Positions 60,254 to 64,000 of a stretch of DNA of 64,000 nucleotides are shown one piece after another. The notes under the pieces were generated by a model. The model did not search any database. It was given only the letters and a program-made list of their open reading frames with translations, and was not told where the DNA came from. Within the stretch, counting starts at the first letter, position 1; each line of letters begins with the position of its first letter. This stretch comes from Haloterrigena salifodinae (GTDB lineage Archaea; Halobacteriota; Halobacteria; Halobacteriales; Natrialbaceae). The position numbers and the translations under genes were made by a program. The stretch is from positions 1 to 64,000 of the forward strand of contig NZ_RQWN01000003.1 in the NCBI RefSeq assembly GCF_003977755.1, read 5' to 3'.

Positions 60254-61510
60254 TTACTCGTCGCTCGAGACCGTCACCGACTCGCCCATCCCCGTCGGCG
60301 CGGAGTTCTCGAACGTCGACCAGTCGGCGTCCATCTCGGCGTTGGTCAGCAGACAGTCGTCGAGGCGGGCCTGCAGGTCGTCCATCGAGAGGTCGCGGCC
60401 GATCAGGGCGAGTCGCGTCTCGCGGTCGCCCCACTCCTCGTCCCACGAGAGGTCGTCCTGGGCCTCTCGGTACTGATCCTGGCGCTCTTCGGAGAGGCTG
60501 GCGATCCAGCGGCCCGTCACCTCGAGGGTCGTCGCCGTCCCGGCGTAACTCATCGTGATCGCCTGCCGTTCGCGGCCGGCGATCCAACACAGTCCCTTCG
60601 CGCGGACGAGACCGGCGGGCAGGTCGGCGAGCAGCGCCTCGAAGCGTTCGGGGTGGAACGGCCGCCGCCGGTGGTACGTGTCGACCTCGATCCCGTAGCG
60701 TTCCGGCGGGTGTGCGTGGTCGTGGTCGTGATTGTGGTCGTCGACGTCTGCGTCGGCCTCAATCGCTCGCTTCCAGCCCGCCGACTCGGCCGCGGCCTCG
60801 AGGTCGAAGCGCCCGCTCTCGAGCAGCGCGTCGGGATCGAGCGATCCGTATTCGGTTGTGACGATCTCGGCGCGAGGCTGGAGCATCTCGAGGATTCCGA
60901 TGACGCGCTCGCGTTCGACGTCCGAGACGAGGTCGCACTTGTTGACGACCAGCAGGTCGCAGAACTCGACCTGTTCGAGCAGCAGGTCCCCGAGCGGTCG
61001 GCTGCCGGTCTCGTCGGGACCCTGTCGTTCGGGCCGCTCGGGCGGGTCGTCTCCCGCGACGGCCGCGTCGTCGGTCGCCCCGTCGACCGCGCCGGCGGCC
61101 GCGAACCGATCGTGGAACCGCCGGGCGTCGACCACGGTGACGACCGCGTCGAGGTCGTAGGGGCCGCCCGCGGGGCCGCGGACGAACTGCCGGGCGATCG
61201 GCTCCGGTTCGCCGACGCCGGAGGCCTCGACGACGAGGTACTCGAAGTCGTGTTCCTTCCACAGTTGGATGACCGATCGGGAGAGTTCGCCGCCGAGGCT
61301 ACAGCAGATACAGCCGTTCTCGAGAGCGACGACCTCTTCGCCGGTCCGCAAGTCGGTGCGTGCTTCGACGAGATCGGCGTCGACGTTGACACTGCCGACG
61401 TCGTTGACCAGCACGGCGATCTCACGGTCGGTCGACTCGAGTAGGGCCGACAGGAGGGTCGTCTTGCCGGCGCCGAGTTCGCCACAGAGGACGGTGACGG
61501 GAACGCTCAT
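60254..61510 (-). CDS. CobW-family GTP-binding metallochaperone (second of a pair)
   Basis: 418 aa. G3E GTPase: Walker A CGELGAGKTTLLSALLESTD, the CxCC metal motif ENGCICCSLGG, Walker B region YLVVEASGVGEPEPIARQFV and the guanine-binding VVNKCDL. A His/Asp-rich loop (DDHNHDHDHAHPPERYG) precedes the C-terminal CobW_C domain (HPERFEALLADLPAGLVRAK). It overlaps the upstream CobW gene by 4 bases. Such proteins deliver zinc or cobalt using GTP; which metal is unknown. Confidence 0.88.
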   Translation of the reverse strand: MSVPVTVLCGELGAGKTTLLSALLESTDREIAVLVNDVGSVNVDADLVEARTDLRTGEEVVALENGCICCSLGGELSRSVIQLWKEHDFEYLVVEASGVGEPEPIARQFVRGPAGGPYDLDAVVTVVDARRFHDRFAAAGAVDGATDDAAVAGDDPPERPERQGPDETGSRPLGDLLLEQVEFCDLLVVNKCDLVSDVERERVIGILEMLQPRAEIVTTEYGSLDPDALLESGRFDLEAAAESAGWKRAIEADADVDDHNHDHDHAHPPERYGIEVDTYHRRRPFHPERFEALLADLPAGLVRAKGLCWIAGRERQAITMSYAGTATTLEVTGRWIASLSEERQDQYREAQDDLSWDEEWGDRETRLALIGRDLSMDDLQARLDDCLLTNAEMDADWSTFENSAPTGMGESVTVSSDE

Positions 61511-62715
61511 GTCTCGTCAACGAGCGCGAGTTCACGTCGGTCTTCCGATCCGAACGGATCGGGGTAGGCATCCCAGTCGTCGTCCATCTCGGCGTCGGTC
61601 AGCAGGCAGTCCTCGAGACGCTCGATCAGGGTCTCCTCGTCGAAGTCGCGACCGATGAAGACGAGGCTCGTCCCTCGGTCGCCCCATTCTTCGTCCCAGT
61701 CGTCTTTCAGACCTGGTCGCGCGGCGAAGAACTGCTCGCGCTCTTCCTCGGGAAGGGAAGCCAACCACTGTCCCGTTGGACCGGCCCGGACCGACGTGCC
61801 GGCCTTGTCGACCCCCATCGCGACGTCCTCGCGGCCGGCGCTCCAGAAGAAGCCCTTCGCGCGGACGAGTTCCGCGGGCAGGTTGGCGAGCAGCGCCGCG
61901 ATGCGTTCGGGGTGAAACGGCCGATCGCGCTTGTAAGCGAACGACGTGACCCCGTGTTCCGCCTGCGGGTCGTGGTGGTCATGCTCGTGCTGGAGCTCGC
62001 GCTTCCAGCCCGCCGACGCCTGCGCGCGCTCGAAGTCGAACCGGTCGGTGTCGAGGATGTCGGCCGGATCGACGTCGCCAAACTCGGTCCGAACGATCTC
62101 CGCTCGGGGCTGCAGGCGCTCGAGGACGGCCTCGATTTCCGTGAGCGCGTCGTCGGGGACGAGGTCGCACTTGTTCAGCAAGAGGACGTCGCAGAACTCG
62201 ATCTGTTCGAGGAGAACCGCTTCGGGCACGCGGCCGGCGTCGGCCGCAGGTTGCTGCGCCGCGAGTGCGCCGCCGGTGTCGAACGACTCCCAGATGCTGT
62301 AGGCGTCGACGACGGTGACCATCGTATCCAGTTCGTAGGTGTCGGTCGGATCGAAGTCGGCGTCCTCGAACCCCATCGCGAACGTCTGGGCGACCGGGAT
62401 CGGCTCTGAGATTCCCGAGGATTCGACCAGGAGGTAGTCGAACTCGAGGCGGTCGGCCAGTCGACCCACTTCCTCGAGCATGTCTCCGCGCAGCCGACAG
62501 CAGATACAGCCGTTCGAGAGTTCGACGATCTCCTCGTCGCCGCCCAGGTCGGTCTGTCGGGCGACGTGTTCGGCGTCGACGTTGACGTCGCCCATGTCGT
62601 TGACGACGACGGCCGCCTCGAAGTCGTGGTCGGCGGTCAGCACGTGGTTGAGAACGGTCGTCTTACCGGCGCCGAGTGGGCCGCTCAGGACGGTCACGGG
62701 AATGCGGTCAGTCAT
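61507..62715 (-). CDS. CobW-family GTP-binding metallochaperone (first of a pair)
   Basis: 402 aa. Same architecture as its neighbour: Walker A SGPLGAGKTTVLNHVLTADH, CxCC in LSNGCICCRLRG, YLLVESSGISEPIPVAQTFA, LLNKCDL, then a shorter His-rich loop (LQHEHDHHDPQAEHG) and CobW_C. The two proteins clearly come from one duplication but differ in loop and insert. It is the first gene of the operon, divergent from a NikR-like regulator across 109 AT-rich bases, suggesting metal-dependent control (inference). Confidence 0.88.
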   Translation of the reverse strand: MTDRIPVTVLSGPLGAGKTTVLNHVLTADHDFEAAVVVNDMGDVNVDAEHVARQTDLGGDEEIVELSNGCICCRLRGDMLEEVGRLADRLEFDYLLVESSGISEPIPVAQTFAMGFEDADFDPTDTYELDTMVTVVDAYSIWESFDTGGALAAQQPAADAGRVPEAVLLEQIEFCDVLLLNKCDLVPDDALTEIEAVLERLQPRAEIVRTEFGDVDPADILDTDRFDFERAQASAGWKRELQHEHDHHDPQAEHGVTSFAYKRDRPFHPERIAALLANLPAELVRAKGFFWSAGREDVAMGVDKAGTSVRAGPTGQWLASLPEEEREQFFAARPGLKDDWDEEWGDRGTSLVFIGRDFDEETLIERLEDCLLTDAEMDDDWDAYPDPFGSEDRRELALVDET

Positions 62716-62824
62716 GAGTCGATTGCGAATATGGTCTGTCGGGTTAATAACATTAGCTATTACGCAACTGGTGCGAAGATCATAACAAATATTATTATTC
62801 TTCTATTCGATTTTCATATCGGAA
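62716..62824. promoter_or_regulatory. Divergent AT-rich promoter region of cobW pair and nikR-like gene
   Basis: 109 bases, strongly AT-rich compared with the flanks. TAATA at 62745-62749 and TATTA at 62758-62762 are mirrored half-sites around an 8-base spacer, a candidate operator. CATAACAAATATTATTATTC at 62780-62799 probably carries the rightward TATA box. Confidence 0.45.
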
Positions 62825-63307
62825 ATGCCCATCGTCAGCGTCTCGATGCCTGCAGATTTGATCGACCGACTCGACGCCCACGCCGCCGATCACGACTACA
62901 CAGGCCGCAGCGAGGTCGTCCGCGAGAGCGCGCGGACGCTACTCGGGGAGTTCGAGGACGACCGCCTCGAGGGCCGACCCCTCGCTGGCGTCGTCAGCGT
63001 CTTCTACGAGTTCGGCAGTCAGCGCGTCGAATGCCGCGTGACCGAACTGCGCCACGAGTACGACGACGTCGTCGCTTCGAACGACCACGGCCACGTCGGT
63101 GATGGCTGTGGCTGTCCGTCGTGCGACACGAGCCGCGACTCGGAATCGCGGTCGGAACCCGGATACTGCGTCGACCTGTTCGTCCTCGAGGGCGACCTCG
63201 AGACGCTGTCGGCGTTCGTCGGCACCCTCCGCGCGATCGAGGCCGTCGATCGCGTCGACTACTCGCTGGCTCCACTGAATTCGATCGGCCAGCTCCGGGA
63301 CGGCTGA
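62825..63307 (+). CDS. NikR-like metal-responsive ribbon-helix-helix regulator
   Basis: 160 aa. Residues 1-48 are the ribbon-helix-helix domain (VSVSMPADLIDRLDAHAADH, YTGRSEVVRESARTLLGEFE). The C-terminal ACT-like domain is NikR-like (GVVSVFYEFGSQ, VDLFVLEGDLETLSAFVGTL, LRAIEAVDRVDYSLAPL). Inserted between is a Cys/His-rich loop (NDHGHVGDGCGCPSCDTSRD) that is probably a metal site and is not in classical NikR. Divergent from the CobW operon, which it probably regulates. Confidence 0.85.
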   Translation: MPIVSVSMPADLIDRLDAHAADHDYTGRSEVVRESARTLLGEFEDDRLEGRPLAGVVSVFYEFGSQRVECRVTELRHEYDDVVASNDHGHVGDGCGCPSCDTSRDSESRSEPGYCVDLFVLEGDLETLSAFVGTLRAIEAVDRVDYSLAPLNSIGQLRDG

Positions 63308-63322
63308 GACTGACCGCTATCG

Positions 63323-63784
63323 TTATCGGGGCCGCCGGAGGTCGGCGAGTCGCTCCTCGAGCAGGTAGTCCTCCGCCCAGTTGATTCCGGCGCGCCGCCC
63401 GCTCTTCGGCTCGCGGAATCGAATCTCCATCTTCCCGTCCGTTGCGTCCGAAACCGGAACCAGATACCGGGAGTCGGTGATCGGATCGTAGACCGCGAAG
63501 TACTCCGCGCGTCCGCGGTAGGCCTCGCGGCTGTAGTCGTTGCCACGCCGCGTGGCGACCGTTCCGAACGCGACCGTCCCCTCGCTCTTTCGATAGGCCG
63601 TCTTGCACTGAATACGGTGGAACTGCCCGCCGACCTCGACGACGAGGTCGTACGGCTCGTCTGCGGTCGGGACGAGGACGAGAATATCGCGCACCGCGAA
63701 CGCTGCCCGGATGATCGCTTCGGTCGCGCGACCGCGCTTCTGTGGCTGCTCGAGGTTCTCGTAACGCGTGGTTCGGTCCGACAC
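63323..63784 (-). CDS. PD-(D/E)XK nuclease-family protein (group I intron-associated type)
   Basis: 153 aa from a GTG at 63784. TTTATAT at about 63808-63814 lies 25-30 bases upstream, which supports this leaderless GTG start over the 175-codon frame. The nuclease core reads GRATEAIIRAAFAVRDILVL, then Asp in PYDLVVEVGGQFHRIQCKTA, giving the D...E-x-Q-x-K pattern. Homologues are the PDDEXK_5 proteins first noted with group I introns, though no intron is present. Basic for a haloarchaeal protein. Probably DNA repair or defence; not established. Confidence 0.75.
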   Translation of the reverse strand: MSDRTTRYENLEQPQKRGRATEAIIRAAFAVRDILVLVPTADEPYDLVVEVGGQFHRIQCKTAYRKSEGTVAFGTVATRRGNDYSREAYRGRAEYFAVYDPITDSRYLVPVSDATDGKMEIRFREPKSGRRAGINWAEDYLLEERLADLRRPR

Positions 63785-63957
63785 GGACGGTCTGGCCGCT
63801 CGATCGGATATAAACAACAGGCCGCGGAGACGAAATTGCGAGCTGTGCATTCGAATCCGGCGCGGTCGCGCTTACGAAACTCGGAGTCGTGCAGTGCTAT
63901 CGCTCCTCGAGAGTAATGTTCGAAAAACAGCACGCACGGAACGCTACTCGTTCCGGT

Positions 63958-64000
63958 CTACACGAGAATTCCGACGAAATTTACGAGCGCCGAAGCCAGG
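63958..64000 (-). CDS. C-terminus of a membrane protein entering the window
   Basis: On the minus strand the last codons read LASALVNFVGILV and a TAG at 63958-63960. The hydrophobic ending suggests a polytopic membrane protein, but 13 residues are too few to name it. Confidence 0.35.
   Translation of the reverse strand, partial: LASALVNFVGILV

Overview
The window is chromosomal DNA from a haloarchaeon, most likely Natrialbaceae (relatives of Natrinema, Haloterrigena or Natronorubrum). The evidence is the high GC content, the very acidic proteins, many genes starting within a few bases of the transcript start behind an archaeal TATA box, TFB, RPA with its associated protein, archaeal pterin enzymes (MptA, MptD), Tat-lipoprotein halocyanin, HalOD1 and amphi-Trp proteins, and a Met tRNA with an anticodon-loop intron. 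The genus is inference. I see no rRNA, CRISPR array, transposase or phage gene.

Layout. 1-1300: gene-poor DNA and tRNA-Ile. 1.4-5.8 kb: FxsA, a thioredoxin-like YyaL protein, a TrmB-type regulator and MptA. 5.9-7.9 kb: a cluster of six copies of one promoter-like repeat around a nucleotidyltransferase and a 38-aa zinc-finger protein. 8-22.5 kb: RNA polymerase epsilon, a DsbA-like protein, NAD kinase, a KaiC-like ATPase, UspA, TFB, tRNA-Gly, NAD synthetase, two GNAT enzymes, enoyl-CoA hydratase, tRNA-Thr and an epimerase. 23-30.6 kb: a terminal oxidase region, with a FixI-type copper P-ATPase, a SafE-like protein and a small membrane protein on one strand and a four-gene ba3-type oxidase operon (cbaDBAC order) diverging from them. 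30.7-41.5 kb: regulators, a sulfite-oxidase-family enzyme, the rpa-rpap operon, a hydrolase/ring-cleaving-dioxygenase pair, tRNA-His and an aldo/keto reductase. 41.6-45.9 kb: a poorer, more AT-rich and decayed stretch with tRNA-Phe, a broken ParB-like gene and tRNA-Val. 45.9-55.6 kb: DUF192, an ABC exporter, a creatininase-family enzyme, MptD, an Azf-like dehydrogenase, an aldo/keto reductase and an M29 peptidase. 55.7-64 kb: a frameshifted YhhQ-type transporter, CspA behind a palindrome, PadR, HalOD1, a halocyanin, tRNA-Met, MoaB, two CobW GTPases, a NikR-like regulator and a PD-(D/E)XK nuclease.

The most unusual signal is around the tRNA genes. Within a few hundred bases of the 3' end of all seven intact tRNAs there are decayed copies of that tRNA's own 3' tail (T arm plus acceptor). 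They usually occur as an inverted and a direct copy facing each other across a hairpin. The hairpin loops recur between unrelated tRNAs, for example GAACGAAGTGA or short GAA triloops, and a hairpin of the same kind also abuts the 5' end of tRNA-Gly. The second unusual signal is the six-copy repeat at 5.9-7.9 kb. Several proteins too small for ordinary gene finding (37, 39, 42 and 44 aa) are also reported.
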